Assembly: GCA_012519745.1 (NCBI GenBank)
Contig: JAAYPO010000005.1
Coordinates: 1-54,550, forward strand
Length of the DNA stretch: 54,550 bases
Origin: Clostridiaceae bacterium
Lineage (GTDB): Bacteria > Bacillota > Clostridia > Acetivibrionales > DTU013
Direction: 5' to 3'
Below, piece after piece: positions 17,284 to 27,492 of this stretch (its first letter is position 1; each line of letters begins with the position of its first letter). The notes below the pieces were generated by a model, which was not told where the DNA came from, ran no database searches, and saw nothing but the letters and a program-made list of their open reading frames with translations. The position numbers and the translations under genes are program-made.

Positions 17284-18672
17284 TTAAAAATCGAATTTAT
17301 CCTCAAAATATGCCTCAAGTTCATCGATCCTGATCCTTACCTGTTCCATAGTATCCCTGTCCCTTATGGTAACACTGTCATCTTCCAGCGAATCGAAATC
17401 GAAGGTGATGCAGTACGGAGTACCGATCTCATCCTGCCTTCTGTAACGCTTTCCGATACTGCCTGTCTCATCGTATTCGCATACATATTTGCGGGTCAGG
17501 CTTTCATACACCTTTGCCGCATTCTCACCCAGCTTCTTTGAAAGCGGGAGAACGGCTATCTTCACAGGAGCAAGTGCCGGATGGAAGCGCAGCACCGTGC
17601 GCACATCACCCTGGGCGACCTCCTCCTCATCGTAAGCCTCGCACAGGAATGCCAGCGTGACCCTGTCCGCGCCCAGTGAAGGCTCTACGCAGTATGGTAC
17701 ATACTTGGTGTTTTTCACAGGATCGAAGTATGACAGATCATCCTTGGAATGCTCCATATGCTGTTTCAGATCGAAGTCCGTCCTGTCGGCAATTCCCCAC
17801 AGCTCTCCCCAGCCAAAGGGGAACTTGAACTCGATATCGGTAGTGGCGTTGCTGTAGTGGGACAGCTCCTCCTTCGTATGATCCCTGAGCTTCAGATTCT
17901 CTTCCTTCAGGCCAAGGTCAAGAAGCCATTTGTGACAGAAATCCTTCCAGTATGCAAACCATTCCAGATCTGTCCCCGGCTCACAGAAAAACTCAAGCTC
18001 CATCTGCTCGAACTCACGGATCCTGAAAATGAAATTGCCCGGAGTGATCTCATTTCTGAAGGACTTGCCTATCTGAGCGATACCAAAGGGCATCTTCCTC
18101 CTGGTAGTCCTCTGTACATTCTTGAAGTTCACGAATATCCCCTGGGCAGTCTCCGGCCTCAGAAACAATTCGGCCTGGGAGTCCTCGGTAACACCCTGGA
18201 AGGTCTTGAACATCAGGTTGAATTTGCGAATGTCAGTAAAATTGGCCGAGCCGCATTCCGGACACTTGACACTTTTGTCTTTTATATATTCCATCAGCTG
18301 CTCGTTCTTCCAGCCGTCCACCGCCAGATCGATATCGTTCTCCCTGTTCCAGTCCTCGATGAGCTTGTCGGCTCTGTGCCTGGTCTTGCAGTCCTTACAG
18401 TCGATGAGGGGATCGCTGAAGCCGCCCACATGCCCCGATGCCACCCAAACCTGGGGATTCATCAGTATAGCGCAGTCAACACCCACATTATATTTGCTCT
18501 CCTGTACAAACTTCTTCCACCAGGCCTTTTTCACATTGTTCTTGAGTTCAACTCCCAGCGGACCGTAATCCCAGGCATTTGCCAATCCGCCGTATATCTC
18601 CGAGCCCGGATATACAAAGCCTCTGTTTTTTGAAAGAGCAACTATCTTTTCCATTGATTTTTCCGTTAACAT
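17284..18672 (-). CDS. glyS: Glycyl-tRNA synthetase, single-chain class II
   Basis: Charges tRNA-Gly. The 462-residue homodimeric (eukaryote/Firmicute-type) form replaces the alpha2-beta2 GlyQ/GlyS enzyme. Class II motifs are visible: [18 protein letters not shown] at the start, [25 protein letters not shown] (motif 2 region), [36 protein letters not shown] and [13 protein letters not shown] (motif 3). An anticodon-binding domain holds the last ~95 residues. CxxC pairs (CKDC, CPEC) near residues 92 and 142 suggest a zinc site. It starts at ATG 18672 behind GGAGG, 16 bases after coaBC, and is the last gene of that operon. Confidence 0.97.
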   Translation of the reverse strand: MLTEKSMEKIVALSKNRGFVYPGSEIYGGLANAWDYGPLGVELKNNVKKAWWKKFVQESKYNVGVDCAILMNPQVWVASGHVGGFSDPLIDCKDCKTRHRADKLIEDWNRENDIDLAVDGWKNEQLMEYIKDKSVKCPECGSANFTDIRKFNLMFKTFQGVTEDSQAELFLRPETAQGIFVNFKNVQRTTRRKMPFGIAQIGKSFRNEITPGNFIFRIREFEQMELEFFCEPGTDLEWFAYWKDFCHKWLLDLGLKEENLKLRDHTKEELSHYSNATTDIEFKFPFGWGELWGIADRTDFDLKQHMEHSKDDLSYFDPVKNTKYVPYCVEPSLGADRVTLAFLCEAYDEEEVAQGDVRTVLRFHPALAPVKIAVLPLSKKLGENAAKVYESLTRKYVCEYDETGSIGKRYRRQDEIGTPYCITFDFDSLEDDSVTIRDRDTMEQVRIRIDELEAYFEDKFDF

Positions 18673-18688
18673 CTGAAGCCTCCATATA

Positions 18689-19900
18689 CTAAAATATTTC
18701 GTTCTTACTAATCAACCGCAGTTGGTCCAGCACCTTGTGGGCCGCGGCCAGCTTGCTCATCAGCGGCAGGTCCGTAACAGAGCCGTCCCTCTTTATTATC
18801 TTGATAATGTTGGTATCGGTGCCAAAACCCGCACCCTCCATAGTGACATCGTTGGCAACTATCATATCAAGATTTTTAGCCTCCACCTTCTTCATGGCAT
18901 TTTCAACAAGATGATCGGTTTCGGCGCAAAATCCGGCCAATATCCTGCTTCCCTTGATATTACCCAGTTCTTTCAGTATGTCAGGATTCTTTTCCAGCCG
19001 GATGACCATATCGTCATCGCTCTTTTTGATCTTTAGCTGGGAACCCTCTGCGGCCTTGTAGTCGGCAACCGCCGCCGCCATCACTACCGCATCACAGTCA
19101 GGGAACTCCTTCAAAACCGCATCCCGCATCTCATTGGCAGTGTTTACAGATATCAGCTTTACGCCTCTTGGCGCCCCGATGGAAACCGGACCTGACACCA
19201 GCACCACATCCGCTCCCCGCTCTGCGGCTGCCTGAGCGACAGCATATCCCATCTTTCCCGAGGAGTAGTTTGAAATGTACCTTACCGGATCTATGTTTTC
19301 CCTGGTCGGACCTGCAGTCACCAGCAATCTCAATCCCTTCAGATCACAGGCCGGCTTTAGCAGTCCAACTGCCATATCTACTATAGATGCAGGCTCGGGG
19401 AGCCTTCCCTTCCCTGAAGTTCCCTCGGCCATAACGCCGGTGTCCGGTTCCATAAAGATATAGCCCAGTCCCTTCAGCCTCTCTATATTCTGCTGTACGA
19501 CAGCGTTGGAATACATATCGTGGTTCATTGCTGGCACTATCATCACCGGTGCCTTTGTGGCTGTGACAGTAGTGCTGAGCATGTCATCAGCTATCCCCGA
19601 TGCCAGCTTTCCGATCATATTTGCCGTAGCAGGAGCTATTATGAAAAGATCTGCCTTCTTTGCCAGTGAAATATGCTTTATATCCCAGTATTCGGGCTCA
19701 TCGAACATATCCGTTATGACCGGTCTGTGGGATAATGACCGGAAGGTCAGCGGGGCAACGAATTTTTGAGCATTGGCAGTCATGATGATATCCACATCCG
19801 CACCCAGCTTTTTCAGCCGGCTGACGACCTCGACGACCTTATAGGCAGCAATCCCGCCGCATACACCGACTACCACCGATTTGTCCTTCAATTCCATCAT
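18689..19900 (-). CDS. coaBC: Bifunctional phosphopantothenoylcysteine decarboxylase / synthetase
   Basis: Catalyses the second and third steps of CoA synthesis. It joins Cys to 4'-phosphopantothenate (CoaB, using CTP in most bacteria), then decarboxylates to 4'-phosphopantetheine (CoaC, FMN). The N-terminal flavodoxin-like CoaC half has [16 protein letters not shown], the active-site His in FRSLSHRPV and [10 protein letters not shown]. The C-terminal CoaB half starts [27 protein letters not shown], with AAAVADYK and FCAETD. It has 403 residues from ATG 19900 behind AAAGGAGG; an apparent TTG start further upstream overlaps that site. It sits in yicC-remA-rpoZ-coaBC-glyS. Confidence 0.96.
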   Translation of the reverse strand: MMELKDKSVVVGVCGGIAAYKVVEVVSRLKKLGADVDIIMTANAQKFVAPLTFRSLSHRPVITDMFDEPEYWDIKHISLAKKADLFIIAPATANMIGKLASGIADDMLSTTVTATKAPVMIVPAMNHDMYSNAVVQQNIERLKGLGYIFMEPDTGVMAEGTSGKGRLPEPASIVDMAVGLLKPACDLKGLRLLVTAGPTRENIDPVRYISNYSSGKMGYAVAQAAAERGADVVLVSGPVSIGAPRGVKLISVNTANEMRDAVLKEFPDCDAVVMAAAVADYKAAEGSQLKIKKSDDDMVIRLEKNPDILKELGNIKGSRILAGFCAETDHLVENAMKKVEAKNLDMIVANDVTMEGAGFGTDTNIIKIIKRDGSVTDLPLMSKLAAAHKVLDQLRLISKNEIF

Positions 19901-20012
19901 GATGCCTCCTTTCAAAAATACTAATATTGCAAAAAGGTTAAGGTACAGCTTCCGGAACCTTAACCCTTGTCTCCCATCTCATTACCGGGGCGCTTTGCAC
20001 AGGTCCCTGTGG

Positions 20013-20219
20013 CTATTTGATACCGCTTCTGGTCCTGATATATGTGATCTTGTCCTCGTTGATCTCATTGAGCGCTACAGTAACCGGCTTCTCAGATACA
20101 CACCTTGTCAGCTTGTGTGCTCCGTCTGATAGCTGTCTTGCTCTCTTTGCAGTTGCAACCACCAGGGTATATCTGCTGTCTACCTTCTCCAACAGTGAGC
20201 TGAGTGGTGGAAATATCAT
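20013..20219 (-). CDS. rpoZ: RNA polymerase omega subunit
   Basis: A small subunit that helps assemble and stabilise the beta' subunit of RNA polymerase. The 68-residue length is typical. The conserved core reads SRYTLVVATAKRARQL and then NEINEDKI (omega family: S-R-Y-x-L-V-x-x-x-A-K-R-A-R-Q and the A-L-x-E-I-x-x-G/D-K-I motif). It starts at ATG 20219 behind GGGAGG. It follows remA by only 49 bases; the guanylate kinase gene that usually lies between the two in Clostridia and Bacilli is absent. Confidence 0.95.
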   Translation of the reverse strand: MIFPPLSSLLEKVDSRYTLVVATAKRARQLSDGAHKLTRCVSEKPVTVALNEINEDKITYIRTRSGIK

Positions 20220-20268
20220 ATATTGATCCTCCCTTGAAAGTATGATTTATATTGCCAGACAAATAATA

Positions 20269-20550
20269 TTATTCTTCTTCCTCCATATCATGCGGGTCAT
20301 CAACGATCTCGGCATCCTTTACATTCAGCCTGTTTGCCACAGTCTCCGGCTGGACAGCCGACAGGACTATATGATCGCTGTCAGTGATAATGACCGCCCG
20401 GGTCCTTCTGCCATATGTTGCATCGATCAGCATTCCCCTGTCCCTTGCTTCCTGGATGATCCTTTTGATAGGTGCCGATTCGGGACTGACTATGGCCACA
20501 AGCCTGTTTGCCGATACTATGTTCCCAAATCCGATATTGATCAGTTTCAT
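20269..20550 (-). CDS. remA: RemA family regulatory protein (DUF370)
   Basis: RemA-type proteins are small DNA-binding regulators, best known in Bacillus for activating biofilm matrix genes; in Clostridia the role is little tested. At 93 residues it has the family hallmarks: start [16 protein letters not shown](L), [17 protein letters not shown], and [23 protein letters not shown]. The final residues are acidic ([10 protein letters not shown]). It starts at ATG 20550 behind GAAGGAGG, between yicC and rpoZ in the usual conserved order. Confidence 0.93.
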   Translation of the reverse strand: MKLINIGFGNIVSANRLVAIVSPESAPIKRIIQEARDRGMLIDATYGRRTRAVIITDSDHIVLSAVQPETVANRLNVKDAEIVDDPHDMEEEE

Positions 20551-20586
20551 ATGCCACCCTCCTTCAACCGCTTGGCTTCAAACTAC

Positions 20587-21465
20587 CTACTCTATGTTTT
20601 GTATCTGCTCCCTGATCTTTTCTATCTCACTTTTGATGTCCACGACCAGTCTTGTAATAGTCAGATCATTTGCTTTGGAGCCGATGGTATTTATCTCCCT
20701 GTTCATCTCCTGGATCAGAAAATCAAGCTTCCGGCCTACGGGCTGATCCATTGCAAGGATCTGCCTCATCTGTCCGAAATGGCTTACAAGTCTGACCAGT
20801 TCCTCATCGATGCTGCACCTGTCGGCAAAAAGAGCCACCTCCATAGCCAGCCTGTTCTCATCAACCACCTGCTGCTCAAGCAATTCTTTTATCCTGGCAT
20901 TGAGTCTGGTCTTATACTCCTTTGGCACCTCAGGGGCCCGATCCGATATCTCAGCGATAACCTTCTCTATGTAATCCGCCCTTTCCAGCAACACATTCTT
21001 CAGGCCTTCGCCCTCAATGCATCTCATGTGGATCAGAGAAGCCAGAGCATTGTCAACAGCCTGCTTGAGTATTGACCACAGCAGGTCCTCATCCTCCTGC
21101 GCCTGCTCTACCCTCAGTACATCAGGATATTTGGAAACAAGGGAGACCGAAATGTCATCATCCAGTTCAAATCTGTCTCTCAGTGCCTCCACTGCCGAAA
21201 CATATGCTTTTGCCAGTGCGTCATCAAACACCACCTGCTTGGAATCCTCGCTGTAATTGCTGTATGTGATAAACACATCGATCTTGCCTCTTGAAATAGC
21301 CTTGCCCACCAGCTCTCTCACTCTGTCCTCAAGAAAGCTTATCTGTCTGGGCATTTTAACAAATATATCAGAATATCTGTGATTCACAGTCTTTATCTCA
21401 ACAGTAAACTCCTTGCCGTCCTGCGAATAGTCTCCCCGGCCAAAACCGGTCATACTCTTTATCAT
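20587..21465 (-). CDS. yicC: YicC family endoribonuclease-like protein
   Basis: YicC proteins are conserved bacterial stress-linked proteins, and E. coli YicC has been reported as an endoribonuclease; the exact role in Firmicutes is not settled. The 292 residues start MIKSMTGFGRGDY, the family signature. An N-terminal domain continues to about residue 155 and a DUF1732 C-terminal domain ends the protein (AMEVALFADRCSIDEELVRL, LDFLIQEMNREINTIGSKA, IKSEIEKIREQIQNIE). It starts at ATG 21465 behind GGGAAGG and is the first gene of yicC-remA-rpoZ-coaBC-glyS. Confidence 0.94.
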   Translation of the reverse strand: MIKSMTGFGRGDYSQDGKEFTVEIKTVNHRYSDIFVKMPRQISFLEDRVRELVGKAISRGKIDVFITYSNYSEDSKQVVFDDALAKAYVSAVEALRDRFELDDDISVSLVSKYPDVLRVEQAQEDEDLLWSILKQAVDNALASLIHMRCIEGEGLKNVLLERADYIEKVIAEISDRAPEVPKEYKTRLNARIKELLEQQVVDENRLAMEVALFADRCSIDEELVRLVSHFGQMRQILAMDQPVGRKLDFLIQEMNREINTIGSKANDLTITRLVVDIKSEIEKIREQIQNIE

Positions 21466-21657
21466 AAATGTTTTACCTTCCCGCCATATTCAATAGGTAT
21501 TATAACACAATCCCTGCCAAATAAAAGGCTGTTTCATTATTTTTTATAAACTATTTTGGATTATCTCCGTTTTACTCATGTTTTCTATACATTACAGTGA
21601 CCACACCTCCGCATCCACAGTCCGGAGGTCCACACGAGAGCAACGCAGCGCCTGGTT

Positions 21658-22449
21658 TCAGCCGCCCATGTCACCGAGCTCATACATCACTATAGACGAA
21701 ACTGCGATACCTGCCGTTTCTGTCCGTAAGATCCTCGGACCCAGCTTCACAGACCGAAAACCGCTCCGGACCGCTTTCTCTGTCTCTGTCCTCTCAAATC
21801 CGCCCTCAGGGCCGATAAATATTGCGATTCTCCGCATTGCGGCATTATCACCAACAGCCCCATTGCCGGCTATGGATCTGCCAAAACTGTGCAGTACGCT
21901 TCTAAGACTGCCTTCGGTCTCCTCTTCGTAAGGCAGCAGCATCAGATCATATCCATGGGCCAGCTTCAAAGCAGCATCGACCCCAACCGGCTCTTCCACC
22001 ACAGGTATCCTGCCCCTGCCGCACTGCTTTGCCGCCTCAAGGGCAATGCGGCCCCACCTGACAGCCTTTACTGCCGCATCCCGGGCATCCCTGAATCTGA
22101 CCACCGATCTTGCAGTGGTCACCGGAACGAACCTGTTCACACCAAGTTCAACACACTTCTGGATGATAAGATCCATTTTGTCCGCCTTGGGTATCCCCTG
22201 AAACAGCGTGATATCAACAGGGGGCTCGGTATGGTTTTCTTTCCGGTCTATGATCCGGGTGATCACATTTTCCTTTGAGATCTGCTCTATAACAGCATCA
22301 TAATCCGTGCCCGCTGCGTCACACAGCACCAGAGGATCGCCTGTCCTGGCCCGTAGGACGCCTGCGATATGCTTTACATCCTCACCGGTTATTATGATGC
22401 GTCCATTTTGCAGATCCGCAGGTATGGTTTTTACAAAGAATCTTGACAT
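21658..22449 (-). CDS. rsmE: 16S rRNA (uracil1498-N3)-methyltransferase
   Basis: Methylates U1498 in the ribosomal decoding region with S-adenosylmethionine. It has 263 residues from ATG 22449 (start MSRFFVKT, usual for the family). A PUA-like N-terminal domain is followed by a SPOUT knot domain with ALIPKADKMD-like FQGIPKADKMDLIIQKCVELGV, FIGPEGGFERTE and LGPRILRTETAGIAVSSI. The start overlaps the end of prmA by 19 bases; an ATG 21 bases upstream (GGGAGA ahead) is possible. The prmA-rsmE pair after dnaJ is a conserved Firmicute arrangement. Confidence 0.95.
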   Translation of the reverse strand: MSRFFVKTIPADLQNGRIIITGEDVKHIAGVLRARTGDPLVLCDAAGTDYDAVIEQISKENVITRIIDRKENHTEPPVDITLFQGIPKADKMDLIIQKCVELGVNRFVPVTTARSVVRFRDARDAAVKAVRWGRIALEAAKQCGRGRIPVVEEPVGVDAALKLAHGYDLMLLPYEEETEGSLRSVLHSFGRSIAGNGAVGDNAAMRRIAIFIGPEGGFERTETEKAVRSGFRSVKLGPRILRTETAGIAVSSIVMYELGDMGG

Positions 22450-23375
22450 CTGAAAACTATCGCCACCCATTCTCCCATTTCATCGACGCTCACAAGCTCA
22501 AAGCCCATGCCGGTATAAGTTTCTATAACCTCTTCCTTCCTCTCCCTGATGATCCCCGAGGTTAGAAGTATGCCGCCCTTTTTAAGGTACTTAGGTACCT
22601 GAGTGGAAAGGTCGACAATTACATCGGCAATTATGTTGGCCACCATTATATCCGCTTGTGCCGGCTCCAGATCCGAAAGCACACCCCTGCTCACAGAAAT
22701 GTCCTTAACCACGCCGTTTATCTCACAGTTCTCCCGGGTGACCCGGACTGCAACCTCATCTATATCGACAGCTGCAACTCTGCCGGCCCCCAGCTTCAGC
22801 GCTATGATCGACAGTATCCCTGTTCCACAGCCCACATCTATGACCTGATCGCCCTTTTCAACATACCGTTCCAGCAGTTGGGAGCAAAGCCTTGTGGTTT
22901 CATGGGTACCGGTGCCAAAGGCCATTCCCGGGTCCAGTTCTATCACGATCTCGCCATCCTGTTTATCATATTCCTCCCAGCTCGGCTTGATCACTACGCT
23001 CTCAGAGATGTGAAAGGGCTTGTAATGCTTTTTCCAGGCTGTTGCCCAATCCTGGTCATCCACTCTCTCATATCCTGTGTAGCCTCGCCCGACCTCAAGG
23101 AACTGTGAGATAAAGCTGAGCTTCTCGTTGATCAGCGCCGCCAGTTCATCCGGCTTATGCTCTTCATTGAAATAGGCCTTTATCGTCACCTCTGTCCCAA
23201 GGGAATCCATAAAGTCCTGATCGGCATAGTCAAGAGACCCGGGGCTTTCGATCTGCCTGCGTATCTCATTTGGATCCTCTATCACCACACCGCCTGCGCC
23301 TATGGTAGTAAGCATCTCTGATATTGCATCGCTTGCCTCTTCAGTAGTCTTGATGTATATCTCTGTCCACTTCAT
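22431..23375 (-). CDS. prmA: Ribosomal protein L11 methyltransferase
   Basis: Trimethylates ribosomal protein L11 using S-adenosylmethionine. It has 314 residues. An N-terminal substrate-recognition domain (WTEIYIKTTEEASDAIS) is followed by a linker and a Rossmann methyltransferase domain with GTGTHETTRLC, the SAM-binding VIDVGCGTGILSI, AAVDIDEVAV and MVANIIADVI (N-I-x-A/L catalytic loop). It starts at ATG 23375 behind GGAGG. It lies 94 bases after dnaJ in the heat-shock operon. Confidence 0.95.
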   Translation of the reverse strand: MKWTEIYIKTTEEASDAISEMLTTIGAGGVVIEDPNEIRRQIESPGSLDYADQDFMDSLGTEVTIKAYFNEEHKPDELAALINEKLSFISQFLEVGRGYTGYERVDDQDWATAWKKHYKPFHISESVVIKPSWEEYDKQDGEIVIELDPGMAFGTGTHETTRLCSQLLERYVEKGDQVIDVGCGTGILSIIALKLGAGRVAAVDIDEVAVRVTRENCEINGVVKDISVSRGVLSDLEPAQADIMVANIIADVIVDLSTQVPKYLKKGGILLTSGIIRERKEEVIETYTGMGFELVSVDEMGEWVAIVFRCQDSL

Positions 23376-23469
23376 CAAATAAGCCTCCGCCTGATCTTAA
23401 ACTCCGCTGCTTTGCAAGCAGCCTCTATGTAATAGGCCGGCAGCGTCTTATCCTGCTGCCAGCCATTGG

Positions 23470-24615
23470 TCACATCCCCAGTGCGTCCTTCATCTTATCA
23501 AAAAAGCCCTTGCGCTGCTCATACACATCATCTCCGCTTATCTCTGCAAATTGTCTGAGCAATTCTTTTTGCTTCTCGTTGAGCTTCTTGGGTACGTCTA
23601 TCTCCACCTTGACATACTGATCTCCCCTGCCGGTTCCTCTCAGGTACGGGATACCCTTGTTCTTCAGCCTGAAGATGGAACCGGTCTGGGTACCTTCAGG
23701 TATACTGTACTTCACTCTTCCGTCCAGTGTCGGTACCTCCAGCTCAGCGCCCAGTGATGCCTGAACAAATGTTATCGGCATTTCGCATACCACATCATTG
23801 CCCTGCCTTCTGAATATGGCATGGGGCCTGACTGCAACAGTGACATAAACATCGCCGGCCGGACCGCCCTTTGAACCGGGCTCTCCTTCGCCCCTCAGGG
23901 ATATGGTCTGCCCATCATCTATGCCTGCAGGGATATTTATCTTCCTCTTGACCGTCTTCTTGACCTTGCCTCTTCCATTGCAATCAGGGCATGGGTTGGT
24001 AACTATCCTGCCCTCGCCGCGGCAGACATCACAGGTCTTGACATTGACAAACTGCCCAAAGGGGGTGCTTTGCCTGTACTGTACCTGTCCTGTACCGTTG
24101 CAGTGCTTGCAGGTCTCCGGACTGGTGCCCGGCCTTGCTCCCGTACCGCTGCAAGTGCTGCAGTTCTCATGCCTGCTTATGGAAATCTCTTTCTCAACAC
24201 CAAAGGCAGCTTCCTCAAAGGTCAGCTGTATGGAATGCCTGATATCTGCGCCCTTCTGCGGCCCATTGCGGCTCCTGGACGAGCGCCCGAACCCGCCGCC
24301 TCCAAAAAACGACTCGAAAATATCTCCGATGCCCCCGAAATCAAAATCGCCAAAGCCTGCGCCGGCTCCGCCGAAGCTGTTTGGATCGACTCCGGCATGG
24401 CCATACTGGTCATACCTTGCCTTCTTCTGCGGGTCACTCAGCACCTCATAGGCTTCATTTACCTCTTTGAATTTTGCCTCTGCATTCTTGTCACCGGGGT
24501 TGACATCCGGGTGATACTGCTTTGCCAGCTTCCTGTATGCCTTTTTTATATCGGTATCCGAAGCGCCCCTGCCAACCTCCAGCACCTCATAATAATCTCT
24601 TTTAGACTGCGGCAA
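23470..24615 (-). CDS. dnaJ: Chaperone DnaJ (Hsp40)
   Basis: Co-chaperone that delivers unfolded proteins to DnaK and stimulates its ATPase. It has 381 residues. The J domain (about 4-70) has the HPD triad in [15 protein letters not shown] Gly/Phe-rich stretch follows ([14 protein letters not shown]). Four CxxCxGxG zinc repeats lie at about 149-215 ([36 protein letters not shown]), then the substrate-binding C-terminal domains. The start must be TTG 24615, because a stop codon lies just upstream in frame; AGGAG is 10 bases ahead. It is separated from dnaK by 241 bases of strongly hairpin-forming DNA, so its level may be set apart from dnaK. Confidence 0.96.
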   Translation of the reverse strand: MPQSKRDYYEVLEVGRGASDTDIKKAYRKLAKQYHPDVNPGDKNAEAKFKEVNEAYEVLSDPQKKARYDQYGHAGVDPNSFGGAGAGFGDFDFGGIGDIFESFFGGGGFGRSSRSRNGPQKGADIRHSIQLTFEEAAFGVEKEISISRHENCSTCSGTGARPGTSPETCKHCNGTGQVQYRQSTPFGQFVNVKTCDVCRGEGRIVTNPCPDCNGRGKVKKTVKRKINIPAGIDDGQTISLRGEGEPGSKGGPAGDVYVTVAVRPHAIFRRQGNDVVCEMPITFVQASLGAELEVPTLDGRVKYSIPEGTQTGSIFRLKNKGIPYLRGTGRGDQYVKVEIDVPKKLNEKQKELLRQFAEISGDDVYEQRKGFFDKMKDALGM

Positions 24616-24655
24616 CCTTCAACAACTCCTATCACGCTATTTGGAAAACTCATCA

Positions 24656-24682
24656 AAAGGGGACATTTGAGCTGTCCCCTTT
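24656..24682 (-). terminator. Hairpin in the dnaK-dnaJ gap
   Basis: AAAGGGGACA and TGTCCCCTTT form a perfect 10-bp stem with a 7-base loop, just upstream of dnaJ. No clear T-run follows, so it may act as an attenuator or RNA-stability element rather than a full terminator. Confidence 0.4.
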
Positions 24683-24687
24683 CAGAT

Positions 24688-24838
24688 GCCGGACTGACAA
24701 CTCAGTCCCGGCTTATTATAACGCATCATTCAGAGAAAAAATTTCGATTGTAGAAATTTTTTCTTACCGCAAAAGCGTTTCAATAAGTCGGACTGATACT
24801 TAGTCCGCCTTATTATAACGCATCATTCAGCGGCATTT
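24688..24838. repeat. Interspersed multi-hairpin element, copy A (dnaK-dnaJ gap)
   Basis: A run of hairpins. 24688-24712 pairs GCCGGACTGA with TCAGTCCCGGC. 24734-24764 pairs AGAAAAAATTTC with GAAATTTTTTCT, a perfect 12-bp stem. 24775-24821 pairs GCGTTTCAATAAG..CGGACT with AGTCCG.CTTATTATAACGC, about 19 bp. The sequence TTATTATAACGCATCATTCA occurs twice (about 24712 and 24811). A related copy lies at 35969-36186 near spoIIP, and shorter matches lie at about 28681 and 33820. No ORF is present. Confidence 0.7.
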
Positions 24839-24856
24839 CAATACGATGCCTCAATT

Positions 24857-26737
24857 TCACTCTTTCTTGTCATCATCCACTACCTTGTAGTCGGCGTCAT
24901 ACACATTATCCTGACCAGCGTCCGGGCCTGCCTCAGGTCCGCCGCCAAATCCGCCTGCTCCGCCGTCAAAGCCTGCACCGGGATTGGGGCCGCCGGCTGC
25001 ACCGGGATTCTGCTGATATATCTTGGAGGATATATCGTAGAATGCCTGAGTCAGAGCTTCTGTGGCAGTTTTTATCTTCTCATTGTCGGTACCCTTCAGC
25101 GCTTCCTTCACGTTATTTATCTCGGTCTCGATTTTAGCCTTGTCGTCATCGCCCAGCTTGTCGCCAAGATCCTTCAGCGTCTTTTCGGACTGATAGACCA
25201 TGGAGTCGGCATTGTTTCTGATCTCGATCTCTTCCTTGCGCTTCTTGTCCTCGGCTGCGAACTTCTCGGCTTCCTTGACTGCCTTGTCGATGTCTGCGTC
25301 AGTAAGATTTGTGGAAGCAGTAATGGTCACCTTCTGTTCATTTCCTGTGCCAAGATCCTTTGCAGAGACATGTACGATGCCGTTTGCGTCGATATCGAAG
25401 GATACTTCTATCTGCGGAACACCTCTCGGTGCCGGCGGTATCCCTGTGAGCTGGAATCTGCCCAATGTCTTGTTGTACTGTGCCATCTCCCTTTCACCCT
25501 GCAGCACATGCACCTCCACACTTGTCTGCCCGTCGGCGGCAGTGGAGAATACCTGGCTCTTCTTTGTGGGGATCGTGGTATTTCTCTCTATCAGCTTGGT
25601 AAATACGCCGCCCAGTGTCTCTATGCCCAGTGACAACGGAGTGACATCCAGCAGCAGCAGATCCTTGACCTCGCCTGTCAGGACTCCAGCCTGGATAGCA
25701 GCGCCTACCGCCACGCATTCATCAGGGTTGATGCCCTTGAAGGGTTCCTTTCCGAGATACTTCTTGACTGCCTCCTGAACCGCCGGGATCCTTGTGGAGC
25801 CGCCCACCAGCAGTATCTTGTCTATCTTTTCCGGAGTGAGCCCGGCATCCGACATTGCCTGTCTAGTCGGTCCCATAGTCTTTTCCACCAGATCTGCTGT
25901 AAGCTCATCAAACTTTGCCCTGGTAAGGGTCACATCAAGATGCTTCGGTCCGGTTGCGTCAGCTGTAATGAACGGCAGGTTTATATTTGAAGTAGCAACT
26001 CCTGAAAGCTCTATCTTGGCCTTCTCTGCAGCTTCCTTCAGACGCTGCATTGCCATCTTGTCATTTCTCAGATCGATGCCGCTCTCCCTCTTGAACGTAT
26101 CTGCAAGATAGTCCATCACTCTCTGGTCGAAATCGTCTCCGCCGAGCTTGTTATTTCCATGCGTTGCCAGAACCTCGAAAACGCCGTCACCTATTTCCAA
26201 GATCGATACGTCGAAGGTACCGCCGCCAAGGTCATACACCATGATCTTCTGGTCATGCTCCTTGTCCAAACCGTATGCAAGGGCAGCAGCCGTAGGCTCA
26301 TTTATGATCCTCAACACCTCAAGACCTGCGATCTTGCCTGAGTCCTTCGTTGCCTGTCTCTGTGAGTCGCTGAAATATGCAGGAACAGTTATAACAGCCT
26401 GAGTCACTGTCTCTCCCAGATATGCCTCGGCATCAGCCTTCATTTTCTGAAGGACCATAGCCGATATTTCCTGCGGAGTGTAGGATTTATCATCTATTTT
26501 TACCTTCTTGTCCGTGCCCATATCCCTTTTGATCGATATGACGGTCCTTTCGGGATTGGTGATGGCCTGTCTCTTGGCTACCTGGCCCACAAGCCTTTCA
26601 CCGGTCTTTGAAAACGCAACTACGGACGGTGTGGTCCTATTGCCCTCCGGATTTGGGATAACCACCGGTTCTCCGCCTTCCATGACGGCTACACACGAAT
26701 TGGTCGTCCCCAGATCTATACCTATTACTTTTGCCAT
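24857..26737 (-). CDS. dnaK: Chaperone DnaK (Hsp70)
   Basis: ATP-driven chaperone for protein folding and stress recovery. At 626 residues it has the full layout. The N-terminal ATPase domain carries [32 protein letters not shown] and [13 protein letters not shown]. The linker [16 protein letters not shown] and the beta substrate-binding domain follow, then the helical lid and a Gly-rich tail ending VVDDDKKE. It starts at ATG 26737 behind GGGAGG. It follows grpE by 53 bases. Expression is expected from the CIRCE/HrcA-controlled promoter upstream of hrcA. Confidence 0.98.
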   Translation of the reverse strand: MAKVIGIDLGTTNSCVAVMEGGEPVVIPNPEGNRTTPSVVAFSKTGERLVGQVAKRQAITNPERTVISIKRDMGTDKKVKIDDKSYTPQEISAMVLQKMKADAEAYLGETVTQAVITVPAYFSDSQRQATKDSGKIAGLEVLRIINEPTAAALAYGLDKEHDQKIMVYDLGGGTFDVSILEIGDGVFEVLATHGNNKLGGDDFDQRVMDYLADTFKRESGIDLRNDKMAMQRLKEAAEKAKIELSGVATSNINLPFITADATGPKHLDVTLTRAKFDELTADLVEKTMGPTRQAMSDAGLTPEKIDKILLVGGSTRIPAVQEAVKKYLGKEPFKGINPDECVAVGAAIQAGVLTGEVKDLLLLDVTPLSLGIETLGGVFTKLIERNTTIPTKKSQVFSTAADGQTSVEVHVLQGEREMAQYNKTLGRFQLTGIPPAPRGVPQIEVSFDIDANGIVHVSAKDLGTGNEQKVTITASTNLTDADIDKAVKEAEKFAAEDKKRKEEIEIRNNADSMVYQSEKTLKDLGDKLGDDDKAKIETEINNVKEALKGTDNEKIKTATEALTQAFYDISSKIYQQNPGAAGGPNPGAGFDGGAGGFGGGPEAGPDAGQDNVYDADYKVVDDDKKE

Positions 26738-26790
26738 ATTTTTTACCTCCCAGTGTTGAATTGTTTATATACTTTTTATTATTTATCGAT

Positions 26791-27408
26791 TCAGTTTGCT
26801 ACCTTTACCATACTGTAGCGAATGACCTTGTCCTTGTACTTATAGCCCTTTTGGAATTCTTCGATGACCACACTATGACCCAGTGAATCATCCTCCACAT
26901 GCATGACAGCATTGTGCCACATGGGGTCGAAGGTCTCGTTCAGTGCCTTTATCTCCTCTACGCCCAGATTCTTCAGCGCATCCCCGAACTGCTTGAAGAC
27001 CATTTCAACACCGTCCTTTAGCGACTGGGCTGAGCTGTCTTCGGAAATTGCCTGCAATGCTCTTTCAACATTATCGATGACCGGCAGGAAGGAGCAAATC
27101 ACATCACTGACAGCCTCGGCATACAATGCTTCCTTTTCTTTTACAGACCTTTTTTTGAAATTGTCAAACTCTGCGGCTGTCCTCTGAAGTTTGTCCAGAT
27201 ATTCCTCACATTTCTTAGACTTATCCTCCAGCTCCTTCTTCACAGCGTCAAGCTCGTCATTTGCTGCCATCTCAACATCTGCCGCACCTGAAGCGTCGCC
27301 ACACTCTCCCGACGTCACATCGCTGCCGCCTGAAACAGCGGTATCCACTTCAGCTGCATTCTCAGCTTTATATTCTTCCGTATTCTTATGCTGCTTCTTT
27401 TCATTCAT
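26791..27408 (-). CDS. grpE: Nucleotide exchange factor GrpE
   Basis: Releases ADP from DnaK and so resets the chaperone cycle. It has 205 residues. A long acidic, low-complexity start (to about residue 50) is followed by a coiled coil (ELDAVKKELEDKSKKCEEYLDKLQRTAAEFDNFKKR) and a beta domain ending NAVMHVEDDSLGHSVVIEEFQKGYKYKDKVIRYSMVKVAN, matching the GrpE signature (V-x-E-E-x-Q-K-G-Y-x-x-x-x-x-V-I-R-x-x-x-V-x-V). It lies between hrcA and dnaK in the usual order. It starts at ATG 27408 behind AGAGGAA. Confidence 0.96.
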   Translation of the reverse strand: MNEKKQHKNTEEYKAENAAEVDTAVSGGSDVTSGECGDASGAADVEMAANDELDAVKKELEDKSKKCEEYLDKLQRTAAEFDNFKKRSVKEKEALYAEAVSDVICSFLPVIDNVERALQAISEDSSAQSLKDGVEMVFKQFGDALKNLGVEEIKALNETFDPMWHNAVMHVEDDSLGHSVVIEEFQKGYKYKDKVIRYSMVKVAN

Positions 27409-27492
27409 TTCCTCTACTCATCCTTTGATTATTTATTTCCCTTCCGGGATAAACAGTCTCAGGCCAATAAGCACGATCCTGGCAGTCTGCCC

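Noticed and set aside
20587-21465. Possible toxin-antitoxin or stress gene fused to yicC
   Set aside because: The whole length fits the ordinary YicC family with no extra domain.
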